From positions 1 through 35,142 of the forward strand of contig JAEUHB010000240.1 in the NCBI GenBank assembly GCA_016794665.1: a stretch of 35,142 bases of DNA, written 5' to 3'. Shown here in pieces: positions 24,608 to 35,052 of the stretch. How positions within the stretch are numbered: the stretch's first letter is position 1; each line of letters starts with the position of its first letter. This DNA is from Opitutaceae bacterium (GTDB lineage Bacteria; Verrucomicrobiota; Verrucomicrobiia; Opitutales; Opitutaceae). The translations under genes and the position numbers were made by a program. The notes beneath the pieces were generated by a model. That model was not told the origin of the DNA. It made no database searches and saw only the letters and a program-made list of their open reading frames with translations.

Positions 24608-26074
<1,467 letters not shown>

Positions 26075-26084
26075 GCGGGCGGAC

Positions 26085-28634
26085 TCACTCGGTCGAGAGC
26101 ACTTCGTCGAGGTTGAGAATGAGCGAACACAGCGAGGTCCAGGCGGCGTGCTCGATGACGGGGACGCCCTCGGCGCGCTCGAACTCCCCGGCGCCGGCGA
26201 GTTGGTGGGCTTCCTCCGGCGCCGCGGCGAATTGCCCCCGCAGCAGGGCAAGGCGCGTCGTGAGGATGGTCTTTTCCTCCCTGGTCGGGAGCCGCGAGGT
26301 GGCGGTGCGAAACACGGCGTCGAGCCGAGCGCTGTCCGTGCGCGCCGCGCCCGTGAGCGCCCGCTGCGCCATCACGCGCGCGGCCTCGACGAACGCCGGG
26401 TCGTTGAGCGTGACCAGGGCGTGCAGCGGTGTGTTGGTGCGCGCGACCTTGACCGTGCAGACTTGCCGCGCGCCTGCGTCGAAGAACGAGGTCGGGCCCA
26501 CGATGCGGCGCCAGAAGACGTAGAGGCTGCGGCGATAGAGCGCATCGCCGTGATCCTGTTGGTAGGATTTTTTCCCGAACGTCGCTTCCTCCCAGATGCC
26601 GGCGGGTTGGTAAGGGCGCACGGAGGGGCCGCCCATCGTCTCGTTGAGGAGGCCGGCCGCGGCCAGCGCCTGGTCACGGATCATCCAGGACGGCATGCGG
26701 TGGCGGGGGCCGCGCGCGAGCAAGCGGTTCTCGGGGTCGCGTTCGCGGAGCGCGGCCGAGGCCTTTGATGACTGGCGGTAGGTCGCGCTCGTGACGATCA
26801 AGCGGTGGAGTTTCTTCACGTCCCAGCCGCTCGCAACAAACTCGGTCGCGAGCCAGTCGAGCAGCTCCCGGTGCGACGGGGCCTCGCTTTGCACCCCGAA
26901 GTCCTCGGCCGTCTTCACCAAGCCCGTGCCGAAAAACGCCTGCCACGCGCGGTTCACCGCGGTGCGCGCGCCGAGCGGGTTTTCGGGCGAAATCAGCCAG
27001 CGCGCGAGATCGAGGCGGTTGAGGCGGGTAGCTTCGGCGGATGGCGCCGCGGCACCAGCTTCGTGCGCGCGAAACATCGACGGCACCGCGCCGAGGACCT
27101 TGACGTCGGTCTTGTTCTCGTAGTTGCCGCGCGTGAGGACGAACGTGTCCCGCTTCTTCGGGAGCTCGTCCATGATCATCACCTTGGTGATGTTGTTGCT
27201 CGCGCGATCACGCGCCCGGATGGCGGCGATGTGGCGCTGGAGGAGCTTGACGTAGTCCGGGTCGGGCTCGGTGTCGCGGAAATGGGGCAGCGCCTCGAGG
27301 AGGCCGTTGAGATCGCGGCGGTTGACCGCGGGGCGCGCGTGCGTGGCGAACAGGTTGCCGGGCAGCTTTTGCGCGGCGGGCGAATCGGCCACGGGCTTGC
27401 CCTCCTCGCGCGGGAATTTCCTCAGCTCGAACACCTCGATCTCCTTGGCAACGGCTTCGATACCGGCCTGCGCCTTGCGCACGGCCTCGGCCTCGGCCGG
27501 CGTGGAAAGGTCGAGCACGGGCGCGACCGCGCCGCTGCGGCCGCCGCCCCCGCTGGCGCTGCCAGTCTCGGACATCTGGTTGAAGATGTCGTAGAACGCG
27601 AAGTAGTCGGTCTGCTTGATCGGGTCGAACTTGTGGTCGTGGCAGCGGGCGCAGGTGAACGTCAGCCCCATCCACACGGTCGCGGTGGTCTCGACCCGAT
27701 CGAAGACGTTCTCGACGCGGGTTTCCTCGGCGATGCGGCCGCCCTCGCCGTTGAACATGTTGTTGCGATGGAAACCGCTCGCGAGCTTCTGGTCGCGCGT
27801 GGCCTCGGGCAGGAGGTCGCCGGCGAGCTGCTCGAGCGTGAACTGGTCGTAGGGCATGTTGGCGTTGAGCGCGTTCACGACCCAGTCGCGCCACGGCCAC
27901 ATCGTGCGCTCGGGGTCGCCTTGGAAGCCGCTGGTGTCGGCGTAGCGCGCGAGGTCGAGCCAGTCCCAGGCCCAGCGCTCGCCGTAGCGCGGCGAGGCGA
28001 GCAGGCGATCGACGGCGCGGCCGTAGGCATCGGGCGACTTGTCCGCCAGGAACGCATCGACCTCCGCCGGAGTGGGCGGCACGCCGGTGAGATCAAGCGA
28101 GACGCGGCGGAGGAGCGTCGCGGGCTCCGCCTCGGGCGCGGGCGAGAGTTTTTCCTGCGCGAGCTTCGCGAGCACGAAGGCGTCGATCGGGTTGCGGTTC
28201 GCGGCCGGCGGCGCGTGGATGCGCGGGGGCGCGGGGCGCTCCGGCTTGGAGAACGCCCAGTGCGTGCCCCAGGGCGCGCCCGCGGCGATCCATTTCTTCA
28301 AGAGATCGATCTCGGCGGGCTTGAGGCGGCGGGCGACCTTGCGCGGCGGCATGACCTCGTCGTCCTCCTTGCTCGTGATGCGATGAAACAACTCGCTCTT
28401 CTCCGGGTGGCCCGGCGCGACGACGGTGATGTCGTCCCGCGTGCGGAAAAGGCCCTCGCGTTGATCGAGCCGGAGCTTGGCCTCGCGCGTCGCGGCGTCG
28501 GGCCCGTGGCAGTGGAAGCACGCGTCCGAGAGGATGGGCAGGATCTGGCGGTTGAAATCGATCGGCTCCGCGGCGCGGGTGACCGCGGCAGCGACGAGGG
28601 CGGGCAAAATCAGCCGAGCAAGTGGCGAAAGCAT
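26085..28634 (-). CDS. PSCyt1-DUF1549-DUF1553 exported protein
   Basis: This 849-residue protein begins with a signal peptide (MLSPLARLILPALVAAAVTR, from ATG 28634; an upstream GTG at 28676 is less likely). The Planctomycete cytochrome C domain has CFHCH (39-43) and EVMPPRKV (axial Met). DUF1549 covers ~145-360 (DAFVLAKLAQEKLSPAPEAE, RVSLDLTGVPPTPAEVDAFL, NNMFNGEGGRIAEETRVENV) and contains a second CXXCH, FTCARCHDHKFDP (328-332). DUF1553 occupies ~555-830 (LARWLISPENPLGARTAVNR, TNTPLHALVTLNDPAFVEAA). The gene is followed 10 bases later by DUF1501, the normal partner. It is an exported haem protein of unestablished reaction. Confidence 0.93.
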   Translation of the reverse strand: MLSPLARLILPALVAAAVTRAAEPIDFNRQILPILSDACFHCHGPDAATREAKLRLDQREGLFRTRDDITVVAPGHPEKSELFHRITSKEDDEVMPPRKVARRLKPAEIDLLKKWIAAGAPWGTHWAFSKPERPAPPRIHAPPAANRNPIDAFVLAKLAQEKLSPAPEAEPATLLRRVSLDLTGVPPTPAEVDAFLADKSPDAYGRAVDRLLASPRYGERWAWDWLDLARYADTSGFQGDPERTMWPWRDWVVNALNANMPYDQFTLEQLAGDLLPEATRDQKLASGFHRNNMFNGEGGRIAEETRVENVFDRVETTATVWMGLTFTCARCHDHKFDPIKQTDYFAFYDIFNQMSETGSASGGGGRSGAVAPVLDLSTPAEAEAVRKAQAGIEAVAKEIEVFELRKFPREEGKPVADSPAAQKLPGNLFATHARPAVNRRDLNGLLEALPHFRDTEPDPDYVKLLQRHIAAIRARDRASNNITKVMIMDELPKKRDTFVLTRGNYENKTDVKVLGAVPSMFRAHEAGAAAPSAEATRLNRLDLARWLISPENPLGARTAVNRAWQAFFGTGLVKTAEDFGVQSEAPSHRELLDWLATEFVASGWDVKKLHRLIVTSATYRQSSKASAALRERDPENRLLARGPRHRMPSWMIRDQALAAAGLLNETMGGPSVRPYQPAGIWEEATFGKKSYQQDHGDALYRRSLYVFWRRIVGPTSFFDAGARQVCTVKVARTNTPLHALVTLNDPAFVEAARVMAQRALTGAARTDSARLDAVFRTATSRLPTREEKTILTTRLALLRGQFAAAPEEAHQLAGAGEFERAEGVPVIEHAAWTSLCSLILNLDEVLSTE

Positions 28635-28740
28635 GGCGCAGAGGGCGGGCGGCGAGGACAGGGCGACATGGGGCACGAAAAACGCAGCCGACGAAATGGC
28701 AAGGATGGGGAACTGCGTGACGGTGTTATTCCCGCGACTA

Positions 28741-28763
28741 GCCCCGGAAGTCCCGAAAGGGGC
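28741..28763. terminator. Weak hairpin after the Gfo/Idh gene
   Basis: GCCCC (28741-28745) and GGGGC (28759-28763) can pair around a 13-base loop just after the minus-strand Gfo/Idh stop at 28771. There is no T-run after it. The 136-base gap 28635-28770 is the largest break in the minus-strand locus, so it probably separates two transcripts. No clear promoter for the PSCyt1 gene was identified in it. Confidence 0.25.
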
Positions 28764-28770
28764 CTTCGAA

Positions 28771-30141
28771 TCAAAAGCCGCCCACCTTCCAACCGTTTCG
28801 ATAGTCCCGCCTAAGGTAGACTCCGGCTTTAGGGACGTTGGTGACTGTCATGTTTGAAGCGTCCCACTGCAGGACGGTTCCTGGCATGCGAACCGCCACG
28901 GTGCCGAGCAAAATGGCCTCCGTCATCGGCGCGGTCTGCAAGAAGTGCGATTCGACCATTTCACCTCCGAAACAGGCATCGACGAAGTGGTGAAAGTGAC
29001 TGCGCGGCTGCAGGCGCGGGCGGGCGGTCGCCTCGAATCGCTCCTTGGGCAGCAATACCGGCCCGGATTGGTGAGGGAGCAGCAATGACCCTTCCGCCCC
29101 GATTACCATCGCAGCCTCCGCCGGGTAGCGCGTGAATCCGCCCGCGCGAGCGATCGCCTGGATTTCCTCGGGAGGGAAGAACTCGCCGTCAAACCACTCC
29201 ACCGTCAGGTCGCGACCACCGGTGCTGGCGCTTGGGGGAAACACCCATGTGATGTGATTGCTCTGCGGCCAGGTGTCCGCGCGCCGGGCGGGATCTTGCC
29301 GCCAAGATTCCTGCACGCGGGCGGTCACGGAGCGCGGTGCAGTCAGGCCAAGCCCCTTCCATACGGCATCAAAAAGATGACAGCCGATATCTCCGGACCA
29401 CCCGGTGCCGAAATCCTGCCAGGAGCGCCACTTCGCCGGATGATAAAGTCTGGCCGCATAGGGTCGCTCGGGCGCAGTGCCGAGCCAGAGATCCCACTCC
29501 AGGCCCGCGGGTGCCGCTTCGCCGAGCGACGGGCGAGGCCCGGCGAGGCGATAGTTCGCGACGGCGTTGGGCCGGTTGGAACAGAGCACGACCCGATGCA
29601 CCGGACCGATCGCCCGCGAGCGGAGCAGTTGCACCGCCATCCGGTCGCCCACCCCCGCAGCAAACTGCGTTCCGAGCTGCGTGACCAAGCCAGAGGAACG
29701 CGCCGCCTCCGCCAGCGCCCGGCACTCCGCGACATCGTGGCAAAGTGGCTTCTGGCAATACACATGCTTCCCCGCGCGGACCGCCGACAGCGCGATGGGC
29801 GCGTGCATATGGTCGGGGACGGTCACGTTGAGTGAGTCGATACGGTCACCCTCCTTGGCCAGCATCTCGCGCCAATCGGAGTAGCGGCGCGCCGCCGGGA
29901 CAATGGTGGCGGCCTTCTCAAGGTGGGCGCGATCCACATCGCAGATCGCCGTGATTTCGAGTTTGGGATGAGAACGGAAACTCTCCAAGTCGCCTCCGCC
30001 CATCAATCCGCCGACACCGATGCAGGCGTGGCTAATCTTGCCGTTGGGCGACACGCGGCGGCGCGGTGACAGGGCGCACCCGCCCAAGACGTAGCTCGCG
30101 CCGGCAGCGGTGGAAACACCAAGGAAATGTCTGCGGTTCAT
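28771..30141 (-). CDS. Gfo/Idh/MocA-family oxidoreductase with Tat leader
   Basis: This 456-residue NAD(P)-dependent oxidoreductase starts at ATG 30141 with a Tat leader (MNRRHFLGVSTAAGASYVLG) and a possible lipobox LGGC, so it may be a Tat lipoprotein. The dinucleotide-binding fold begins ISHACIGVGGLMGGGDLESF with ITAICDVDRAHLEK. The family sugar-dehydrogenase string VTVPDHMHAPIALSAVRAGK, then HVYCQKPL, carries the conserved Lys of the EKP motif (here QKP). The C-terminal half includes GTGWSGDIGCHLFDAVWKGL. Related exported PVC proteins are thought to oxidise or isomerise sugars. Its position 49 bases after a sulfatase supports a role in sulfated-glycan turnover. The first glycine motif is degenerate, so cofactor use is not certain. 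Confidence 0.9.
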   Translation of the reverse strand: MNRRHFLGVSTAAGASYVLGGCALSPRRRVSPNGKISHACIGVGGLMGGGDLESFRSHPKLEITAICDVDRAHLEKAATIVPAARRYSDWREMLAKEGDRIDSLNVTVPDHMHAPIALSAVRAGKHVYCQKPLCHDVAECRALAEAARSSGLVTQLGTQFAAGVGDRMAVQLLRSRAIGPVHRVVLCSNRPNAVANYRLAGPRPSLGEAAPAGLEWDLWLGTAPERPYAARLYHPAKWRSWQDFGTGWSGDIGCHLFDAVWKGLGLTAPRSVTARVQESWRQDPARRADTWPQSNHITWVFPPSASTGGRDLTVEWFDGEFFPPEEIQAIARAGGFTRYPAEAAMVIGAEGSLLLPHQSGPVLLPKERFEATARPRLQPRSHFHHFVDACFGGEMVESHFLQTAPMTEAILLGTVAVRMPGTVLQWDASNMTVTNVPKAGVYLRRDYRNGWKVGGF

Positions 30142-30190
30142 GGAGAAGATCGGTGGATGCCACGGGCCTCGCCGCGCGCGGCCGTGGTGA

Positions 30191-31612
30191 CTAGGGGCGC
30201 GGCACCTCGCGCACCATTTCATCGAACGCCCGCTTCAAGCGCGCCACGACCTCCGGATTCGCCACCGCCACGTCGCGCTGCTCCGCGGGATCGTCGATCA
30301 GATCGAACAACTGCATGGGCTTCGGCGCCGCGCCCGTCGCCACGCCGGGATAGTCGGCTGGCCGAAACTGCTCGAATGGCGCGATGATCGTAACGCCGTC
30401 CGGGGCCCGCGGATCCTCGTAGGGACGGGAGACGATGTGATAGGGATCGCGCGGTGCGAGCACGTGCAGTTTCCAGCGCGCGTCCCGCACCGTGGCGAGC
30501 GGCACGCCGCCATGACCGAAGATGAAGGGGTGGGGCGAAGGCGCGTCCGAGGTAAGGAGCGGCAGGATGTTTCTGCCGTCTATTTTCCGGTCGGCCGGGG
30601 AGGGGACATTTGCGACCGCGAGCAGGGTGGCGAAGACATCCATCATCACGGCCGGCTGGGAGTTCACATGGCCCGCCGGGATTTTCCCGGGCCAGCGGGC
30701 AAGGAACGGCACGCGGTAGCCGCCCTCGTAGGTGCCACCCTTCATCCCGCGGAGGCCGCCGGTGCTGCCGCCCCACCACGCGCCATTGTCGCTCGTGAAG
30801 ATCACGAGCGTGTTGCCGTCGATGCCGAGCTCACGCACGCGGCCGAGAATCCGGCCGGTGCTCGCATCGAGCTCCGCCACCGCATCCGCATACAACCCGG
30901 CGCCGCTCTTCCGGTAGAAGGCCTCGCCGGGTGCGATCGGTTTGTGCACGTGCAGGTGCGCGAGATAGAGAAAAAACGGCTTTCCCCCGCGGTGGCTGCG
31001 GGTGATGTAGTCGAGGGCACGCGCGGTGTAACGTTCCGTGACGGTGGCCTGCACGACAGGATACTCGACCCGGCGGTCGTTTTCCCACAACGCGACCGGC
31101 CGCATGTCGTTGGAGTAGGGAATGCCGAAATATTCGTCGAAGCCGCGGCGGTGCGGAAGCCACTCGGTCCGGGCGTGCCCGAGATGCCACTTGCCGATCA
31201 TGCCTGTGGCGTAGCCGGCGGCGCGCAGCAGCTGCGCCAGAGTGACTTCACTCTCGGGCAAATGCTGCAGGTCGCGCTCGGGGCCCGCGTCGGGCGTCGG
31301 GTTCTGGGTCATGCCGCATCGAAAGGGATACCGGCCCGTCATCAGGGCACCGCGGGTGGGCGCGCAGACGGGCGCGGGACAGTTGAACTGCGTGAGTCTC
31401 GCGCCTTCGGCCGCCATGCGATCGAGCGTGGGGGTCTTGAACTTCGGATGGCCGTGACACGCGAGGTCCCCGTAGCCGAGATCATCGGCGAGGATGACGA
31501 TGATGTTCGGACGCTCGGCGGCGACGACGGGCCACGCGGCGAACCCGCTGCAAAGCCAAACGAACCACCATGACAGCCGCTTCCGGCGCGGTTGAAATTG
31601 GCTGGGCATCAT
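30191..31612 (-). CDS. Sulfatase (type I, formylglycine) with signal peptide
   Basis: This 473-residue hydrolase should remove sulfate esters from glycan fragments in the periplasm. ATG 31612 gives a hydrophobic leader (LSWWFVWLCSGFAAWPVVAA). Metal-binding ADDLGYGD (Asp43, Asp44) is followed by the nucleophile motif CAPTR (Cys83 to Arg87), which fits C-x-P-x-R, so Cys83 should be turned into formylglycine. IGKWHLGH and TSDNGAWWGGS are further active-site strings. The start overlaps the stop of the DUF1080 gene (ATGA). Its motif has Thr rather than Ser at the fourth position, unlike the CSPSR of the sulfatase domain upstream in the locus. No maturase (FGE or anSME) is in the window. Confidence 0.94.
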   Translation of the reverse strand: MMPSQFQPRRKRLSWWFVWLCSGFAAWPVVAAERPNIIVILADDLGYGDLACHGHPKFKTPTLDRMAAEGARLTQFNCPAPVCAPTRGALMTGRYPFRCGMTQNPTPDAGPERDLQHLPESEVTLAQLLRAAGYATGMIGKWHLGHARTEWLPHRRGFDEYFGIPYSNDMRPVALWENDRRVEYPVVQATVTERYTARALDYITRSHRGGKPFFLYLAHLHVHKPIAPGEAFYRKSGAGLYADAVAELDASTGRILGRVRELGIDGNTLVIFTSDNGAWWGGSTGGLRGMKGGTYEGGYRVPFLARWPGKIPAGHVNSQPAVMMDVFATLLAVANVPSPADRKIDGRNILPLLTSDAPSPHPFIFGHGGVPLATVRDARWKLHVLAPRDPYHIVSRPYEDPRAPDGVTIIAPFEQFRPADYPGVATGAAPKPMQLFDLIDDPAEQRDVAVANPEVVARLKRAFDEMVREVPRP

Positions 31613-32304
31613 CGTGGGGTGATCAGGATGTTCCGGTAGGCCACGGGGCCATGATCGCCCTGCAGCATAAGCGGGCCCCGCGGATGCTCCTTTCCGGTCA
31701 GGCCCTGCGGCGTGGGCTTGGGCATCTCGACGTTTTCGTGGAGCACGACACCGTTGAGCGTGACGCGGACGAAGCACGCGTTGGCGGTCTTCCCGCCTGC
31801 GGCGTCGAATCGGGGTGCGCGCCACTCGATGGTGAAGCGCTGCCACTCACCCGGCGCCTTGCATGCGTTCGCGCGGGGCAGCGAGGCGCCATAGATTGCG
31901 CCCATGTCGATCGCGGAAAGCTTGGCGTCGGGTTTGCCGAAGCTGTCGAACACCTGGAGCTCGTATTCTCCCATGACGTAGATTCCTGAGTTGGAACCCG
32001 CGGGGAGCATCACCTCCAAATCGATGAAGCAGTCGCCGAACGAGGCAGGGGAAACGAGATTCAGGCCTTGGCCGTGGCGGTCCGTGGTGTTGACCATCAC
32101 GCCGGTGCCGGGAGCGAGATTGAGCTGGCGCGGCCCGCCGCGCGGCACGGAGGGAAGCCCGACGACCCACAGGTTTTTTCCCGCGCCGGGCTTGGTGGTC
32201 CATCCCGCCAGGTCCGAGCCGTTGAAAACGCGCACCGGGTCCGCGGCCGGCAGCGAGAAACCGAGGGCGAGAAACGCGACGACAACGGGGAACGGTCGGA
32301 TCAT
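31609..32304 (-). CDS. DUF1080 (3-keto-disaccharide hydrolase-type) protein
   Basis: This 231-residue exported protein starts at ATG 32304 with a signal peptide (MIRPFPVVVAFLALGFSLPA). It matches DUF1080, a concanavalin/laminin-G-like fold: VFNGSDLAGWTTKPGAG, FIDLEVMLPAGSNSGIYVMG, YELQVFDSFGKPDAKLSAID, WQRFTIEWRAPRFD and GPLMLQGDHGPVAYRNI. Some members have been described as 3-keto-disaccharide hydrolases; others are simple carbohydrate-binding proteins. It lies between two sulfatase genes, 14 bases after the fusion gene and overlapping the next sulfatase. Pairing with a Gfo/Idh oxidoreductase in the same locus fits a 3-keto sugar cleavage scheme, which is inferred. Confidence 0.92.
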   Translation of the reverse strand: MIRPFPVVVAFLALGFSLPAADPVRVFNGSDLAGWTTKPGAGKNLWVVGLPSVPRGGPRQLNLAPGTGVMVNTTDRHGQGLNLVSPASFGDCFIDLEVMLPAGSNSGIYVMGEYELQVFDSFGKPDAKLSAIDMGAIYGASLPRANACKAPGEWQRFTIEWRAPRFDAAGGKTANACFVRVTLNGVVLHENVEMPKPTPQGLTGKEHPRGPLMLQGDHGPVAYRNILITPR

Positions 32305-32318
32305 GGCGGCGAATAGAT

Positions 32319-35021
32319 TCAGCGGCGCAGGTGTCGCAGCGCAAAGCGCTTCATGTGCTCGGTGATTTCCTCGGTTGATGGCTCGATCGGATCTGCGCCG
32401 GCCGCGCGCCAGTTGTGCCCGGCGTTTCGCACCATCACGAGCTCGACCTGGGCGCCGATTTGATCGGCCTTGACCTTCAGGTGCTTGGCGTGGTCCGCGG
32501 AGACAGCGGTGTCGGTGTCCCCTTGCATCAGCAGGAGCGGAGGCGAGTCGGGGCGGATTGCGTCCCAAGGGTTCACCTCGCGAAGCCGCGCGGTTACGTC
32601 TGTAGGAGAACGCCCAGGACCCGCGATGCGATGAGCAAAGCGGTTCGAGCCCGGACCGCGAAAATCCCGTTCGAAGGCCGCGGTGAAATCCGTCGGGCCG
32701 AACCACGAGATGGCGGCCGCGGGCCGCGTCAGGCTTGCCGCCAACGCGGGATCGCCGGCGAATTCCGCCGGCCCGGAGAATGCCAGCATCATCGCGAGGT
32801 GGGCACCGGCTGACTCGCCCCATACGAAGATGTTGTCCGGGTCGATGTTCAGGTCCGTCGCGTTGAGGCCAAGGTAGCGCAGGCCGTCCTTCACGTCGAC
32901 GACGCAGTCGCGCACGAGGTCGCGGGGAGCCGGTGACCGGGCGTCGACCAACCGATAGGAAACGGACACGAGACAAAATCCTTCCTCGCCCAGCCGCTGG
33001 GCCAGGGTGGCCTTGATTTTTTCGGTGAGCAGAAACTCCTTCAATCCGTCTTCCCAGCCGCCGCCGTGGATGAAGTAGAGGACCGGAGCCCGGTCGAAGC
33101 GCCGCCGCAGTGGCAGGTAGACGTCGAGCAGCAGCGGCTTTCCCTCGGCGTGCTTGTAGACCAGATTGCGCCGCGATTCGCCGGGCCATTTGACCTCCGG
33201 CGCGGTGAAACGACGCAGGAACTCGTCCCAGCGCACGTCGGCGCCGCGCCGCAGACCGGGAGCGAAGGCTTGCAGCTGCTTTTCCCGGCCCGCCTGTTTG
33301 TCGCCCTTGAATTCCTCTGCAGTGAGGACGCCATCACGATTGGGATCGAGGCGGTTGAAATAGACCTTTGCCATGTGCGCGCGGTTCAGTGCCTCGAGGT
33401 CGGGCGCGCCTGCGGTCGGCGGCGCGACCGTGGCGCCGGGGGCGAACTCATCGCGCGTCAGCACGCCATCGCGGTTGCGGTCGAAGTTCCGGAACCGGCT
33501 TTCGGCGTCGTCCTTCTTGGCGAGACCATCGCGGTATTCCTCGAGCGTCAGCCGTCCGTCGCGGTTCTTGTCCCAGCGCTCGAATGCAATCGCGCGCGCC
33601 GCCGTGAGCCCGTCGCCGGTGGCGACGGGACCTAGCTTCGCAGCAACCGGACGGGCTGGTGCCGCGGGCAGGGTCGCCGCCCAGCGCGCGATTTCCGCTT
33701 TCATGCGTGCGAGGCGCTCCGGCTGCTCCGACGCGAGATTCCGCGTCTGGCCGCGGTCCGTGACGAGATTGCAAAGCTCCGCGCGCTGCCGCGTCTCGTC
33801 GAGGGTCAGAACCCAGGGACCGTCACGCATGGCGAACGCCGGCCAGTCGTCGCCGTTGTGACCGCCCCGCCACTCCCAGAAAATTGGCTTCGAGCGGACG
33901 GTCGGCCGTCCTTGGAAAGCGGACAGCATGTTTTCTCCGTCGGACACGTAGCCGGCGGGCGCGGCGACCCCCGCGGCGGCGAGGAGCGTCGGGAAAACGT
34001 CGACGGCAGCGAGCACGGTCTCCTTGTCCACCCGACCGGCGGGCACGACACCGGGCCAGCGCACGAGAAACGGGGTGTTGACGCCGCCCATGAGCAAGCT
34101 GCGTTTTCGTCCACGCAGTCCTCCCGTGCTGCCCTGGCTGAAATAGAATTTCTGATCCGGCTGGGCGTGGCTGTTTTCGGGGCCGTTATCGCTCGAGAAA
34201 ATGACGATGGTGTCCTTCGCAAGGCCGAGCTCGTCGAGCACGGCGAGGATGCGGCCCACCTGCCGGTCCGCGCGAGTGACCGCCGCATAATAGGTGCGCT
34301 GAGGCTCGGGCACGTCGGCATACAGCCGCTTCTCGTCCTCGGTCGCCGCGACGAGGTAGTGCGTCTCGTGGAGCCAGAGGTTGACGTAGAACGGCGCGCC
34401 CTTCGATTCGCGGATGAATTTCACCGCCTGCTCGGTGGCGGCGATCGAGTGAAACAGCGGGCCATCCTTGGGCGCCGTCCCTGCAAGGCTCGTGCCTTCG
34501 AACACGTCCCGCCCCGGCCCCACCCACACGGCAGCGTCGTCGTAGCCGTAGCGCGCCGGCAGGGGCGCGACGAGGTCCGGCGCCGGCGGACCGCTGAGGT
34601 GCCACTTGCCATAGTGCGCCGTGCGATAGCCGGCATCGTGCAGCTGGCGCGGCAGCAGCGGCGCCTTGGGGTCGAGCCAGTCCGGCATGCCGCGGGCGAC
34701 GTTTTGCTCGTGCGTGTAGAAAAAATTATGCACGCCCCAGCGGGCGGGAAATTGCCCGGTGAGGATCCCCGTCCGACTTGGCGAGCACACGGGGTTCACG
34801 ACATGGAAGCCCCAAAAGTCCGTGCCTTCGCGGCTGAGTCGGTCGAGGTGCGGCGTGACGACCTTCGGGTGCCCGTGACTCGCGATGTCGCCCCAGCCGA
34901 GATCATCGGCGTAAATGAAGACTATGTTGGGGCGGCTGGCGGGCGCGGCGGAGACGCTGGCCAGGCCGGCGAGCGCCAGCGGCAGGAACCTGCGAATGAT
35001 GAGCGAGCGCAGTGCTTTCAT
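32319..35021 (-). CDS. Sulfatase - triple EF-hand - alpha/beta-hydrolase (esterase) fusion
   Basis: This 900-residue secreted protein has three parts. After a signal peptide (from ATG 35021, MKALRSLIIRRFLPLALAGL), residues ~28-455 are a formylglycine sulfatase: YADDLGWGD (Asp39, Asp40), nucleophile CSPSR (79-83), HYGKWHLSG and SSDNGPENSH. Residues ~470-605 carry three calcium-type EF-hand loops, DKNRDGRLTLEE (484-495), DRNRDGVLTRDE (514-525) and DPNRDGVLTAEE (559-570). Residues ~610-900 are a BD-FAE-like esterase with oxyanion HGGGW (652-656), nucleophile elbow GESAG (Ser737), likely Asp835 and His869 (NAGHN). The same chain could thus remove sulfate and acyl (acetyl or feruloyl-like) esters. 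It lies 14 bases before DUF1080. Module limits are approximate. Confidence 0.93.
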   Translation of the reverse strand: MKALRSLIIRRFLPLALAGLASVSAAPASRPNIVFIYADDLGWGDIASHGHPKVVTPHLDRLSREGTDFWGFHVVNPVCSPSRTGILTGQFPARWGVHNFFYTHEQNVARGMPDWLDPKAPLLPRQLHDAGYRTAHYGKWHLSGPPAPDLVAPLPARYGYDDAAVWVGPGRDVFEGTSLAGTAPKDGPLFHSIAATEQAVKFIRESKGAPFYVNLWLHETHYLVAATEDEKRLYADVPEPQRTYYAAVTRADRQVGRILAVLDELGLAKDTIVIFSSDNGPENSHAQPDQKFYFSQGSTGGLRGRKRSLLMGGVNTPFLVRWPGVVPAGRVDKETVLAAVDVFPTLLAAAGVAAPAGYVSDGENMLSAFQGRPTVRSKPIFWEWRGGHNGDDWPAFAMRDGPWVLTLDETRQRAELCNLVTDRGQTRNLASEQPERLARMKAEIARWAATLPAAPARPVAAKLGPVATGDGLTAARAIAFERWDKNRDGRLTLEEYRDGLAKKDDAESRFRNFDRNRDGVLTRDEFAPGATVAPPTAGAPDLEALNRAHMAKVYFNRLDPNRDGVLTAEEFKGDKQAGREKQLQAFAPGLRRGADVRWDEFLRRFTAPEVKWPGESRRNLVYKHAEGKPLLLDVYLPLRRRFDRAPVLYFIHGGGWEDGLKEFLLTEKIKATLAQRLGEEGFCLVSVSYRLVDARSPAPRDLVRDCVVDVKDGLRYLGLNATDLNIDPDNIFVWGESAGAHLAMMLAFSGPAEFAGDPALAASLTRPAAAISWFGPTDFTAAFERDFRGPGSNRFAHRIAGPGRSPTDVTARLREVNPWDAIRPDSPPLLLMQGDTDTAVSADHAKHLKVKADQIGAQVELVMVRNAGHNWRAAGADPIEPSTEEITEHMKRFALRHLRR

Positions 35022-35052
35022 GGCGGGGAGGGCACGAGGCTGGGTCGCCAAC

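Noticed and set aside
26805..28814. A 669-residue open frame on the plus strand
   Set aside because: It is the antisense shadow of the PSCyt1/DUF1549/DUF1553 gene, with skewed composition and no motifs.
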